A stretch of 64,000 bases of DNA from Microbulbifer donghaiensis (GTDB lineage: Bacteria; Pseudomonadota; Gammaproteobacteria; Pseudomonadales; Cellvibrionaceae), in NCBI RefSeq assembly GCF_900129095.1, contig NZ_FQVA01000001.1, positions 992,001-1,056,000 on the forward strand, written 5' to 3'. The notes under the pieces were generated by a model. It ran no database searches. It saw only the letters and a list, made by a program, of their open reading frames with translations, and had not been told where the DNA came from. Below are positions 33,340 through 43,634 of this stretch, one piece after another; position 1 is the first letter of the stretch, and every line of letters starts with the position of its first letter. The position numbers and the translations under genes are program-made.

Positions 33340-34687
33340 CCTCGCCTTTCGCCTTGTTACCACTGGAACCACTCTTGCCTCCTCCGCGCTTGTTATTTTT
33401 TTTGTCTTCCGTTTTCCCCGCGTCCGCGCCGCCCTCGGCAGCGCTCTGCGTTTTTTTTGCTTCAGCTTCCTGCTCCGCGGCACGGCGAAACAGCTCACCG
33501 AGGTCCAGTGACAGTTGTTCACTGGCAAAACCCTGTGACTCGACAAAGCGCTGCTCGACCTCGCCGTACCAGGGCTGCGATTGCAGCTCGCGATGGCTGT
33601 GGCGGGGAATCGGTGCCGGATGCAGCCAGTTGACCAGCTCCATCAGGGAAATCGCGTCCAGGTCGCGCAGCAGTACGTGATCATTGCGCTCCGTCTGCGT
33701 GATCACCTTGTGCTCCTGCAATACCTCCCGGATGCGCCGCCATTGGGCAGGCTTGATTCCGGCACGGGAAATATCCCGCTCGCGCACCGGCTGACCGCGT
33801 TGGTATTTGTTGAAGAACTCCCACAGCAGCACCAGCGTCGCCACCACGTCGGAGTATTTTCTACCCTGGGTCGCCGCGTGATATGCCGACAGGGTGCGCA
33901 CCAGCACGCAACCGGCCAGTACGATCATCCACGTCAGGTATATCCAGATCAGAAACAGCGGCACGAAGGCGAAAGCACCGTAAATGGCCTGTACCGAACT
34001 GCGCGCAACCATCACGCCAAACAGGTTCTTGGCAAGTTCAAACGCAAAAGCAGTGACCACCCCGCCCACGAGGCCGTAGCGCAGTGGCACCCGGCAATTG
34101 GGTACGGCAATAAACAGCAACGTGAAGGCGATGGCGGTAAAGATCAGCGGCAACACCCGCAGTACAACGGGCAGAAGCCCCATCGTATCGCTCTCGGGCA
34201 GGAACATCTTTTGCGATATCAGATAGGTCGTCGCGGCGAGGCCGGCGCCGAGCAGAATCGGCCCCAGGCTGAGAATGGCCCAGTAGAGCAGGAAGCTGGA
34301 GATACCGCTGCGACCGCGGGGAATATCCCAGATAGCGTTGAAGGTCGCTTCAATGTTGCGCAGCATCAAGCCGGAAGTGACCAATAGTATGGCGATACCC
34401 GCGCCGGTAAGGCGTTGGGCCTGGGTGGAAAAGCTGCTGATGTAATCCTGCACCTCGCGCCCGCTCTCCGGTACGAAGTGGGAAAAGATCTGCTCCTGCA
34501 GTTTGCTTTCGAGGCCGGCGAAATCCGGAAACAGCGACAGCATCGCATAGCTGACGGTCACCAGCGGCACTATCGCAAACAGCGTCATATAGGTCAGCGC
34601 TGCAGCGCTCTGGCGGCAGTTCTTTTCATTGAATAATGTCCACAGGGACGCTGCAAATCGCCGCCAGCGATGCACCAGTTCCGTCAT
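33287..34687 (-). CDS. YihY/BrkB family inner-membrane protein
   Basis: This 466-residue protein has six membrane helices in its first 270 residues with the family motifs SAAALTYMTLFAIVPL and YGAFAFVPLFLIWIYLTW. A winged-helix-like cytoplasmic domain follows, then a low-complexity Lys/Gly/Glu-rich tail of about 65 residues. E. coli YihY was once thought to be RNase BN; that was withdrawn and function is unknown. I chose the ATG at 34687, preceded by GGAAATC, over one 12 bases upstream. Confidence 0.88.
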   Translation of the reverse strand: MTELVHRWRRFAASLWTLFNEKNCRQSAAALTYMTLFAIVPLVTVSYAMLSLFPDFAGLESKLQEQIFSHFVPESGREVQDYISSFSTQAQRLTGAGIAILLVTSGLMLRNIEATFNAIWDIPRGRSGISSFLLYWAILSLGPILLGAGLAATTYLISQKMFLPESDTMGLLPVVLRVLPLIFTAIAFTLLFIAVPNCRVPLRYGLVGGVVTAFAFELAKNLFGVMVARSSVQAIYGAFAFVPLFLIWIYLTWMIVLAGCVLVRTLSAYHAATQGRKYSDVVATLVLLWEFFNKYQRGQPVRERDISRAGIKPAQWRRIREVLQEHKVITQTERNDHVLLRDLDAISLMELVNWLHPAPIPRHSHRELQSQPWYGEVEQRFVESQGFASEQLSLDLGELFRRAAEQEAEAKKTQSAAEGGADAGKTEDKKNNKRGGGKSGSSGNKAKGEGDSVGSLSVVGRRNKRV

Positions 34688-34918
34688 GGTGATTTCCATT
34701 TTTGTTGTCGTTTAGCGCAGGGCATCCGGAGCCGCCCCGGCCCGCTCCTCAATATCTTCTGAACAGACCAATGAGAATAGTAAACGAGATACCGGGCACC
34801 CGCTGTGCAGGCCCTCGGTACCTGGGCTATCCGCCGCCGCGCTCTGGCACTGTTCGACTTAGAACTCGCAAACACAATTCGGTTAGAATACGCGAAACAT
34901 TAACAGGATACCGCCGCA

Positions 34919-36242
<1,324 letters not shown>

Positions 36243-36332
36243 GACCCCGACTCACTGGCAGTCCGCCATTGGTTCCGAATGCAATTTGTGCAAAATGTGG
36301 CCGTTCGCCCATGCGCTAAGGAGTATTGAGGT

Positions 36333-38192
36333 TTGACCGACACCACACATCGAAAAGGATTTGTCCGCCGCTTCTTCGGCGGCATCGGCGCCGCCATCAC
36401 CTGGCTGCGCCGTGCCTTTACCAACCTGCTGTTCCTGTTACTGCTGCTGTTCATCGGCATCGCCATGTTTGGCAAGGAAGAGCGATTGACCGTGCCCCAG
36501 GGTGCCGCACTGAAAGTCGCGCCCAGCGGCTTCCTGGTCGATGAGGTCTCCCAGCCGAGCGTGCTGCCGGGCTTTCTCGGCGGCCCGCCCGGGCCGGTGG
36601 AAGTCCGCGTCAAGGATTTGGTGGACGCCATCGATCACGCGGCCAAGGACAACCGTATTTCATCGCTGGTACTGGAGCTGGACTACCTGGTGGGCGGCAG
36701 CCTCAGCAAGCTGGAGGAGATCGGTGCCGCACTGCAGCGCTTCAAGGCCGCCGATAAACCGATCTACGCGGTGGGTGACAACTACACCCAGGCCCAGTAT
36801 TTCCTCGCCAGCCATGCCGACAAGGTGTACCTGAACCCGATGGGTTCGGTACTACTCACCGGCTTCGGTTCCTATCGCAACTACTACAAGAGCGCACTGG
36901 ACAAGCTCAAGGTCAATTTCCATGTGTTCCGCGTCGGCGATTACAAGGATTTTATCGAGCCCTACACCCGCGACGACATGTCCCCGGCCTCGCGCGAAAA
37001 CAACCAGCGCTGGCTGCATGAACTCTGGGGTGAGTACACGGAGCAGGTCACCGGTCTGCGCAATTTGCCACCGGAAAGTATCGATGCCTTTATCGACGAG
37101 CTGCCGCAAAACCTGCAGCAGCACAGCGGCAGCTGGGCCGACGCTGCCCTGGCCAACAAACTGGTGGATCAGCTGGCGAGCCGTCGCGTGGCGATCAACG
37201 AACTGCGGGAGACCATCGGTGCGGAAGACAAGAAACAGGGCTACAAGTCCATCGATGCCATCGCCTATCTACGCAACCAGAAACTCACCCAGCTACCGAA
37301 GCCCGGTGAGGGCAAGATTGGCCTGATCTCGGCCAGCGGTGCCATCGTCGATGGCCAGGCACCGGCGGGGCAGATCGGCAGCGAGACCCTGGGCAAACTG
37401 ATCGCCAGCGCGCGCGAGAAGAAGGTCAACGCCCTGGTGCTGCGCATCGACAGCGGCGGTGGCTCCGCCTTCGCTTCCGAAGCCATTCGCCAGGAGCTGC
37501 TGGCCACCCGCGAAGCGAACATCCCGGTCGTTATCTCGATGGGCAGTGTTGCGGCATCCGGCGGTTACTGGATAGCCACCGGCGGCGACCGTATCTGGGC
37601 TTCGCCGTCGACGATCACCGGTTCCATCGGGGTATTTGGCGCCTTCCCCACGTTCGAGGAATCGCTGGAAAGTATCGGTATCTACAACGACGGTATTGGC
37701 ACCTCTGAGCTGGCCGGCACCATGCGTCTCGACCGCGCACTGCCGGAAGCCGCTGCGAGCGTCCTGCAGCAGGGGGTGGAAAACACCTACGCGCGCTTCC
37801 TGCGCATCGTCGCCGAGGCGCGCGGCAGCACGCCCAAGGAAGTGCACAAGATCGCCCAGGGCCAGGTGTGGACCGGTCGCGCCGCGCAGCAGCTGGGCCT
37901 GGTGGATGAGCTGGGCAACCTGAACGAGGCGATCGCGGACGCGGCCCAGGTAGCCGAACTGGAGCGCTACGAGGTGGTGGAAATCCAGCGCGAGCTGACA
38001 CCCGGGGAGAAATTCCTACGCGCCCTGGCCGACAAGGTCGATGCGCGTATTGCCGCCAGCGTAGAGGCCAATCTGCCTCTCGGCGCCTGGCTGAACAGCC
38101 TGCAACCGATGCTGGCGCCACTCGCCGAGCTGCAGAGTTACCGCGATCCGCGCGCACTCTACGTTCGCTGCCTGGCCTGCCAGGCGCCTTAA
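36333..38192 (+). CDS. sppA: Signal peptide peptidase SppA, 67 kDa type
   Basis: This 619-residue double-domain protease has a transmembrane anchor at about residues 30-46. The catalytic lysine is Lys205 in VGDYKDFIEP in the N-terminal half and the nucleophile is Ser409 in SMGSVAASGGYW in the C-terminal half, as in E. coli SppA. It degrades signal peptides in the inner membrane as a tetramer. Start TTG at 36333, with AAGGAG upstream. A hairpin closes the gene. Confidence 0.93.
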   Translation: MTDTTHRKGFVRRFFGGIGAAITWLRRAFTNLLFLLLLLFIGIAMFGKEERLTVPQGAALKVAPSGFLVDEVSQPSVLPGFLGGPPGPVEVRVKDLVDAIDHAAKDNRISSLVLELDYLVGGSLSKLEEIGAALQRFKAADKPIYAVGDNYTQAQYFLASHADKVYLNPMGSVLLTGFGSYRNYYKSALDKLKVNFHVFRVGDYKDFIEPYTRDDMSPASRENNQRWLHELWGEYTEQVTGLRNLPPESIDAFIDELPQNLQQHSGSWADAALANKLVDQLASRRVAINELRETIGAEDKKQGYKSIDAIAYLRNQKLTQLPKPGEGKIGLISASGAIVDGQAPAGQIGSETLGKLIASAREKKVNALVLRIDSGGGSAFASEAIRQELLATREANIPVVISMGSVAASGGYWIATGGDRIWASPSTITGSIGVFGAFPTFEESLESIGIYNDGIGTSELAGTMRLDRALPEAAASVLQQGVENTYARFLRIVAEARGSTPKEVHKIAQGQVWTGRAAQQLGLVDELGNLNEAIADAAQVAELERYEVVEIQRELTPGEKFLRALADKVDARIAASVEANLPLGAWLNSLQPMLAPLAELQSYRDPRALYVRCLACQAP

Positions 38193-38202
38193 ACGCCCCC
38201 TG

Positions 38203-38230
38203 CAGGAGCGGCGCACTTGTGCCGCTCCTG
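38203..38230 (+). terminator. Hairpin after sppA
   Basis: A perfect 10-base stem CAGGAGCGGC/GCCGCTCCTG with an 8-base loop lies 10 bases after the sppA stop. It lacks a T run; it resembles the GC-rich 3' stems and REP-type units common in this group. Confidence 0.6.
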
Positions 38231-38401
38231 TAACGCCCCTCCTGTATGCAATTCTCCCTCTGCCATTCAGCACCGATTCAGTGGCGAAAGGCGAAACTGC
38301 TCCCCAGTTTGTGACTCATCCCCCTCGCAAATTTTGGGCAAGTGCTACCATCCCTGTCACTTAATCCATCGGCGGGATCCACAGCACACTCAGGAGAAAA
38401 T

Positions 38402-39115
38402 ATGAACAAATTAAAAATCTTCGCCGCTTTCGCCATCGCCAGCAGCCTGGCCACCGCCACCTATGCCGACCCGCCCGAGGGCCGCGGCTGGAAGAAGCAT
38501 CGCAAGCACGATCGCTATGTCGCCAAGGAAGAGTATTGGGACGGCAACTGTAAAGTGGAGCGCAAGTGGGAAGCCGACGGCGACTACAAGGAAGAGCGCA
38601 AGTGCAAAGCTGTGCACCACCATCACCAGCCGGTCGCCCAGGTAGTGGTGCTGCCGCCCTGGTTCGAGCGGCGCGAGCAAGAGCCCGTCTACCAGCCGGA
38701 GTGGCGCCCTGCCCCGCAGCCGACCGCCTCTCGCTGTAACAGCGACAAGGTGGGAGCGGTACTGGGCGGCATAGTCGGCGGCGTGCTCGGCAACCAGATT
38801 GGCGGCGGCAATGGCAAGAAACTGGCTACCCTGGGCGGCGCCATCGCCGGTGTCTTGGTCGGCGGCAAGATTGGTGAACGAATGGACAGCCGCAACCAGG
38901 CCTGTGTCGGCCAGGCACTCGAGTTTGCTCCGGATGGGCAGCGTATCGCCTGGCAGGACGGCGGACAGAACTACGCGGTGACCCCGGGCCCGGTGGAAAG
39001 ACGCGGCGACCGTTACTGCCGCAGTTTCACCGCAGAGGTCCAGAGCGGCGAATACCCCCAGTCCACTCAAGGCGCGGCCTGCCGCCAGCCGGACGGCACC
39101 TGGGTACAATTGTAA
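38402..39115 (+). CDS. Glycine-zipper 2TM exported protein
   Basis: This 237-residue exported protein has a signal peptide (cleavage near TYADP, about residue 22), a Lys/His-rich first part (residues 26-80), the zipper VGAVLGGIVGGVLGNQIGGG with AIAGVLVGGKIGERMD, and a C-terminal domain (RYCRSFTAEVQSG). It is a distant paralogue in design of the protein at 20194. An envelope or outer-membrane location is likely. AGGAGAA precedes the ATG at 38402. Confidence 0.85.
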   Translation: MNKLKIFAAFAIASSLATATYADPPEGRGWKKHRKHDRYVAKEEYWDGNCKVERKWEADGDYKEERKCKAVHHHHQPVAQVVVLPPWFERREQEPVYQPEWRPAPQPTASRCNSDKVGAVLGGIVGGVLGNQIGGGNGKKLATLGGAIAGVLVGGKIGERMDSRNQACVGQALEFAPDGQRIAWQDGGQNYAVTPGPVERRGDRYCRSFTAEVQSGEYPQSTQGAACRQPDGTWVQL

Positions 39116-39139
39116 GGCACGGCCTGCTACCGGGTCCGC

Positions 39140-39436
39140 TCAGCGCTTCGCTGGCGCCCGGTCAAACAGCTTGCGCAACTCCTGCTTGGCGGCTTCCAGC
39201 CGCCTGCGCTGATCAGCCGGCAAATTGCGTCCAGCGCGGTTGATATAGAAGGTCAGCATCGACATCGCCGAGCGGAACGGGTCTGACTTGCGTCGCTCGC
39301 TGCGTTCTGCGGAGCGCTTTAACGACCGGGCTATGGCGCGCGGATCCCGCAAGGTAAACACACCCGGCTCCAGATCCAGTGCATCGCTGGTCTCTGTCAC
39401 CCGCTGTGACCAGCGCTTTGATTTGGCCTGCGTCAT
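39140..39436 (-). CDS. DUF3175 domain-containing protein
   Basis: This 98-residue basic protein matches the DUF3175 family nearly throughout: KRWSQRVTETSDALDLEPGV, then DPRAIARSLKRSAE and SAMSMLTFYINRAGRNL. Function is unknown. I chose the ATG at 39436 because GGGAG lies before it and the family begins there. It converges with the glycine-zipper gene. Confidence 0.9.
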   Translation of the reverse strand: MTQAKSKRWSQRVTETSDALDLEPGVFTLRDPRAIARSLKRSAERSERRKSDPFRSAMSMLTFYINRAGRNLPADQRRRLEAAKQELRKLFDRAPAKR

Positions 39437-39601
39437 CCAGAATCTCCCGCCGAAAACCCTGCCTCTCTCCGCAAAGGTACTGTAGCAGCAGCACAGTAAC
39501 GACAGGCCGCACCAAAATAGCGCGCGAGATGTGCCCCCATACCCCACCCTCTCCAGTTCGGTGCACTTTTCCCGCCGAAATTCGCTTCATCTCGCCAATT
39601 T

Positions 39602-39638
39602 GGTGCCCAAGAGGTGCCAAGTGGCGCCAAACGGCACC
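39602..39638 (+). promoter_or_regulatory. Four phased GGYGCC-type hexamers
   Basis: GGTGCC at 39602 and 39613, GGCGCC at 39623 and GGCACC at 39633 lie at 10-11 base steps, that is, one per helical turn and on one face of DNA. They are about 85 bases before the osmolyte operon. This looks like an operator array. TGGCAC at 39672 is another related half-site or part of a promoter. Confidence 0.4.
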
Positions 39639-39721
39639 GACAACACCCGTCACTGGCTCATAATTCCCATCTGGCACTATTTTTGGATCTAAGGATTCAG
39701 AAAGCGCAAATAACAGTGGCG

Positions 39722-40558
39722 ATGACACAAAATAACTCTCTCAGCGGACACTGGCTGATCGTCAGTGACCTGGATGGCACACTGCTGGATCACTACGACT
39801 ACTCTCACGCTGCCGTGGACGAGCTGCTACAGCAACTGGAACAGCGGGAAACGCCGGTCATCCTGAATAGCAGCAAGACGTTTGCGGAAATGCTCGAGCT
39901 CCGCCGCGAGCTGCACAATCACCACCCCTTTATCGTCGAAAACGGCTCAGCCATTTTCATTCCGGCAAACTATTTCCCGGAAAAATCAGGCGACGCACGG
40001 GAGCAGGACGGTTTCTGGGTTATCGAAACCGGTTTACCGAGAGCGCAATTACTCGAATTCCTGCGCGCAGACGCCGAACAATTCGGCACACCATACCTGA
40101 GCTTTGCCGAGGCGTCCGTCGACGAAATTGTCGAGGCCACCGGACTGGCTCCGGAGCGGGCCCTGGCGGCACAGCGTCGCGATTATTCGGAACCGCTCCT
40201 GTGGCGGGGCGACGAAGAGGAAAAACAGGCATTTGTCGCCCGAGTCCGCGGCGCCGGCATGTCCACACTGCAGGGCGGCCGTTTTCTGCACCTGCTGGGT
40301 TCCACCGACAAGGGTGCGGCCACACTCAGGCTGCTCGACTGCTATCGCCATTGTCGCGACACGGAATATCGCCTGATTGCCGCCGGTGACAGCCCGAACG
40401 ACCTCGACATGCTGCGGGTCGCGGATATTGCGGTCATTATCCGCGCGCCCCATCGCCCGCCGCCACAGCTGCGCGCGCGGGCGGGACAGCGTGTAATGAT
40501 CAGTGAAGCCGTCGGCCCGGAGGGCTGGCGGGAAGCGATTGCACAACTATTCCCATAA
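39722..40558 (+). CDS. Glucosyl-3-phosphoglycerate phosphatase (MpgP/YedP-like HAD)
   Basis: This 278-residue HAD phosphatase has motif I DLDGTLLD (residues 17-24), the SSKT motif II region, a cap domain and motif IV GDSPNDLDML. It belongs to the mannosyl-3-phosphoglycerate phosphatase group. Next to a GpgS-type synthase it most likely removes the phosphate of glucosyl-3-phosphoglycerate to give glucosylglycerate, a compatible solute. The mannosyl substrate is possible too. First gene of a three-gene operon. Confidence 0.85.
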   Translation: MTQNNSLSGHWLIVSDLDGTLLDHYDYSHAAVDELLQQLEQRETPVILNSSKTFAEMLELRRELHNHHPFIVENGSAIFIPANYFPEKSGDAREQDGFWVIETGLPRAQLLEFLRADAEQFGTPYLSFAEASVDEIVEATGLAPERALAAQRRDYSEPLLWRGDEEEKQAFVARVRGAGMSTLQGGRFLHLLGSTDKGAATLRLLDCYRHCRDTEYRLIAAGDSPNDLDMLRVADIAVIIRAPHRPPPQLRARAGQRVMISEAVGPEGWREAIAQLFP

Positions 40559-40621
40559 CCGGCAACTGCCGAAACAGCGCGAGAAAACGTGAAATTCCGA
40601 TAATCCGACCAGGAGCATGCC

Positions 40622-41845
40622 GTGACTGACTTTTTTCAGAATGGATCCATCACCACGCTACACAATCTCTCCAATCGCTCATTGGAGGAAATGGAGCGCG
40701 AGTTACTGGAGTTCTCCCGCCAACGGCCCATGTCACTGCTGTTGCCATCGCTCTATTCGGAACTCGAGGGCGAGGCCCTGCCGCGAATTCTCGACCACCT
40801 GGCACAGGTGCCCTATTTGTCGGAGATAGTGATCGGCCTCGATCGCGCCGACGAATCCCAGTACCGCGACGCCCTGGCCCAGTTTACCCGCCTGCCACAG
40901 CATGTGCGGGTGCTGTGGAATGACGGCCCGCGCCTGCGGGAGCTGGACGCAAAACTGCAGGAGCGCGGCCTGGCGCCGGTGGAGCCAGGCAAGGGCCGCA
41001 ATGTCTGGTATTGTCTCGGCTATATACTGGCTTCCGGCAAGGGGGAGGCGGTTGCCCTGCACGATTGCGACATTGTGACCTACGACCGCATGTTGCTGGC
41101 GCGGCTCTTTTACCCGGTTGCCAATCCCAACTTCAGCTATGAATTCTGCAAGGGCTATTACTCGCGGGTCGCGTCCAATAAGATCAACGGCCGCGTCTGC
41201 CGCCTGCTGGTCACGCCGCTGATCCGCACACTGATGAAAGTTTACGGTCACACCGACTACCTGACTTATATGGACAGCTTTCGCTACGCGCTGGCCGGCG
41301 AATTTTCCTTCCGCCGCGATGTGATCAACGACCTGCATATACCCAGTGACTGGGGGCTCGAAATCGGTGTGCTGTCGGAGATGTACCGCAACTATTCCAC
41401 CAATCACCTGTGCCAGGTGGATATTGCCCACGCCTACGACCACAAACACCAGGCGGTCTCCTTCAGCGACGACCATACCGGTCTGTCAAAGATGTCCATC
41501 GATATCGCCAAGTCACTGTTCCGCAAGCTGGCCACCCAGGGCACAGTTTTCTCCAGTGAAATATTCCGATCGATCAAGGCCACCTACTTCCGCATCGCCC
41601 TGGATTTCGTGGAGACCTACCGCAACGACGCTATTATGAATGGTCTCGATTTTGATATTCACCGCGAGGAGCAGACAGTGGAGCTGTTTGCCAGGAACCT
41701 GATGAAGGCCGGCCAGGCGTTCCTCGACAATCCTATGGAGACCCCGTTTATTCCCAGCTGGAGCCGCATCACCAGCGCCTCACCGGGATTTCTGCAGGAG
41801 TTACAGGCGGCAGTGGAGATGGATTTTGAGGAATACAGCAGATAG
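40622..41845 (+). CDS. gpgS: Glucosyl-3-phosphoglycerate synthase-like glycosyltransferase
   Basis: This 407-residue GT-A glycosyltransferase has the nucleotide-sugar and metal motif [31 protein letters not shown] and [17 protein letters not shown]. These match the GpgS family (GT81), which joins NDP-glucose and 3-phosphoglycerate. With the phosphatase upstream it makes glucosylglycerate, an osmolyte often made under salt stress or nitrogen limitation. Start GTG at 40622. Confidence 0.85.
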   Translation: MTDFFQNGSITTLHNLSNRSLEEMERELLEFSRQRPMSLLLPSLYSELEGEALPRILDHLAQVPYLSEIVIGLDRADESQYRDALAQFTRLPQHVRVLWNDGPRLRELDAKLQERGLAPVEPGKGRNVWYCLGYILASGKGEAVALHDCDIVTYDRMLLARLFYPVANPNFSYEFCKGYYSRVASNKINGRVCRLLVTPLIRTLMKVYGHTDYLTYMDSFRYALAGEFSFRRDVINDLHIPSDWGLEIGVLSEMYRNYSTNHLCQVDIAHAYDHKHQAVSFSDDHTGLSKMSIDIAKSLFRKLATQGTVFSSEIFRSIKATYFRIALDFVETYRNDAIMNGLDFDIHREEQTVELFARNLMKAGQAFLDNPMETPFIPSWSRITSASPGFLQELQAAVEMDFEEYSR

Positions 41846-41855
41846 CGACGGATCC

Positions 41856-43610
41856 ATGACTCAGTCCCCACTGCAAGAGTGCTCCCGCGAGATCATCGGG
41901 AAAAAACTGCTCGATCACCTGGCGGTTATCTATCCGAATGAAGACGGCGATCGCCTGGCGCAGCAGCTTATGCACGTCATGCGCCTCGATGAGGACTGCC
42001 AGAGCCCGCTGCCGCACAAAAACCTGTGGGACGAAACCGATGTGGTGGTTATTACCTATGGCAACACCATCCTCAGTGAAAAGCAGCACCCACTGAAGGC
42101 GCTGCATCACTTTCTGAAAACCCACTTCACCATGCTGATCAACAGCGTGCATATACTGCCGTTCTTTCCCTACTCCAGCGACGACGGGTTTGCCGTGGTC
42201 GATTACAAACAGGTACATCCAAAACTGGGAGACTGGAGTGATGTACTGCGCATCAGTACCGACTTCCACCTGATGGCAGACCTGGTCATCAATCACTGCT
42301 CGGCACAGCACGAATGGTTTATCAATTTTCAGCAGGGTAAGTCACCGGGGGCGGATTATTTTTTCGTCGTGGATCCCAATGAAAACCTGTCCGGGGTAGT
42401 GCGCCCGCGAACCACGCCACTGCTGCGCGCGGTCTCCAATGGCAGTTCCAGCAAATGTGTGTGGTGCACCTTCGGCCACGATCAGATCGACCTGGATTTC
42501 CGCAACCCGCAGGTATTGCTGGAAATGGTGGATATCATCCGCCTGTACCTGGATATGGGCGTGCGCATCTTCCGCCTGGATGCCGTGGCCTTCCTGTGGA
42601 AGAAGATCGGCACCAGCTGCATAAACCTGGAAGAAACCCACGAGATAGTGCGCCTGTTGCGTACGCTGATCGAGCACGCCGATCCAAACACGGTGATTAT
42701 TACCGAAACGAACATCCCCAACCGGGAGAACCTTTCCTATTTCGGCAATGCCAACGAGGCGCACTGGATCTACAACTTCTCCCTGCCGCCGCTGCTGGTA
42801 AACAGCCTGGTCAGCGGCAACTGCCGGCATTTAAAGAACTGGCTGATGAGTATGCCGCCGGCACAGAACGGTACCACCTATTTCAATTTCATCGCCTCCC
42901 ACGATGGCATTGGCTTGCGGCCGGTAGAGGGGCTGCTCAGCGACGACGAACAGGAAGCCCTGATCCAGACCATGGAAAATTTCGGCGGACAGATATCCTG
43001 GCGCGCCCTGGACGACGGCAACAAGAAGCCCTATGAAATCAACATTTCCCTGTTCGATGCGTTGAGGGGCACCACCGCGGGCGAAGACGAGTGGCAGATA
43101 GATCGCTTTATCTGTGCACATGCGATCATGCTGGCGCTGGAGGGGGTTCCCGCCTTCTATCTGCACAGCCTGGTGGGAACCACCAACGACTACCAGCGGA
43201 TGCTCGAGCACGGGCACAATCGCGCCATCAACCGGCGACAGTGGCAGGAATCGGAGCTCAACCAGAAACTGAAAGATCCGACCACCCATCACTTCAAGGT
43301 TTTCGGCCAGTTGCGCCACTTGATCAAGTTGCGGCGGGAACAGCCGGCCTTCCACCCCAATGCCACCCAGTTCACGCTGCACCTGGGTGACCAGATATTT
43401 GCATTCTGGCGCCAGAGCATGAACCGTCGCCAGAGTATCTTCTGCCTGAACAATATTTCCGACGCGCCGCAGACGATCCCCCTGTCCAGTCTCAACCTCA
43501 TTGGCACAGACTGCTGGAAGGACCTGGTCAGCGATCGAATTTATGAAGATATGCTGGGGACAGTCACACTGGAGCCCTACCAAACGCTGTGGATTACCAA
43601 TCGCTGGTAG
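41856..43610 (+). CDS. GH13_18 glucosylglycerate phosphorylase-like enzyme
   Basis: This 584-residue protein belongs to the sucrose-phosphorylase subfamily of GH13. Nucleophile Asp242 (IFRLDAVAF), acid/base Glu284 (IITETN) and Asp350 (ASHDGIG) are intact. Subfamily members next to gpgS are glucosylglycerate phosphorylases (E. coli YcjM type), releasing glucose 1-phosphate and glycerate; sucrose phosphorylase is the alternative. It begins 10 bases after gpgS (ATG at 41856), so make and break enzymes are expressed together. Confidence 0.82.
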   Translation: MTQSPLQECSREIIGKKLLDHLAVIYPNEDGDRLAQQLMHVMRLDEDCQSPLPHKNLWDETDVVVITYGNTILSEKQHPLKALHHFLKTHFTMLINSVHILPFFPYSSDDGFAVVDYKQVHPKLGDWSDVLRISTDFHLMADLVINHCSAQHEWFINFQQGKSPGADYFFVVDPNENLSGVVRPRTTPLLRAVSNGSSSKCVWCTFGHDQIDLDFRNPQVLLEMVDIIRLYLDMGVRIFRLDAVAFLWKKIGTSCINLEETHEIVRLLRTLIEHADPNTVIITETNIPNRENLSYFGNANEAHWIYNFSLPPLLVNSLVSGNCRHLKNWLMSMPPAQNGTTYFNFIASHDGIGLRPVEGLLSDDEQEALIQTMENFGGQISWRALDDGNKKPYEINISLFDALRGTTAGEDEWQIDRFICAHAIMLALEGVPAFYLHSLVGTTNDYQRMLEHGHNRAINRRQWQESELNQKLKDPTTHHFKVFGQLRHLIKLRREQPAFHPNATQFTLHLGDQIFAFWRQSMNRRQSIFCLNNISDAPQTIPLSSLNLIGTDCWKDLVSDRIYEDMLGTVTLEPYQTLWITNRW

Positions 43611-43634
43611 TGCCGGCGAGCGCCATGCGATGGC

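Noticed and set aside
39671..39686. Sigma-54 promoter (TGGCAC...TTGG)
   Set aside because: Spacing GG-N10 is right, but the -12 element reads GG rather than GC, and no enhancer-binding regulator is nearby.
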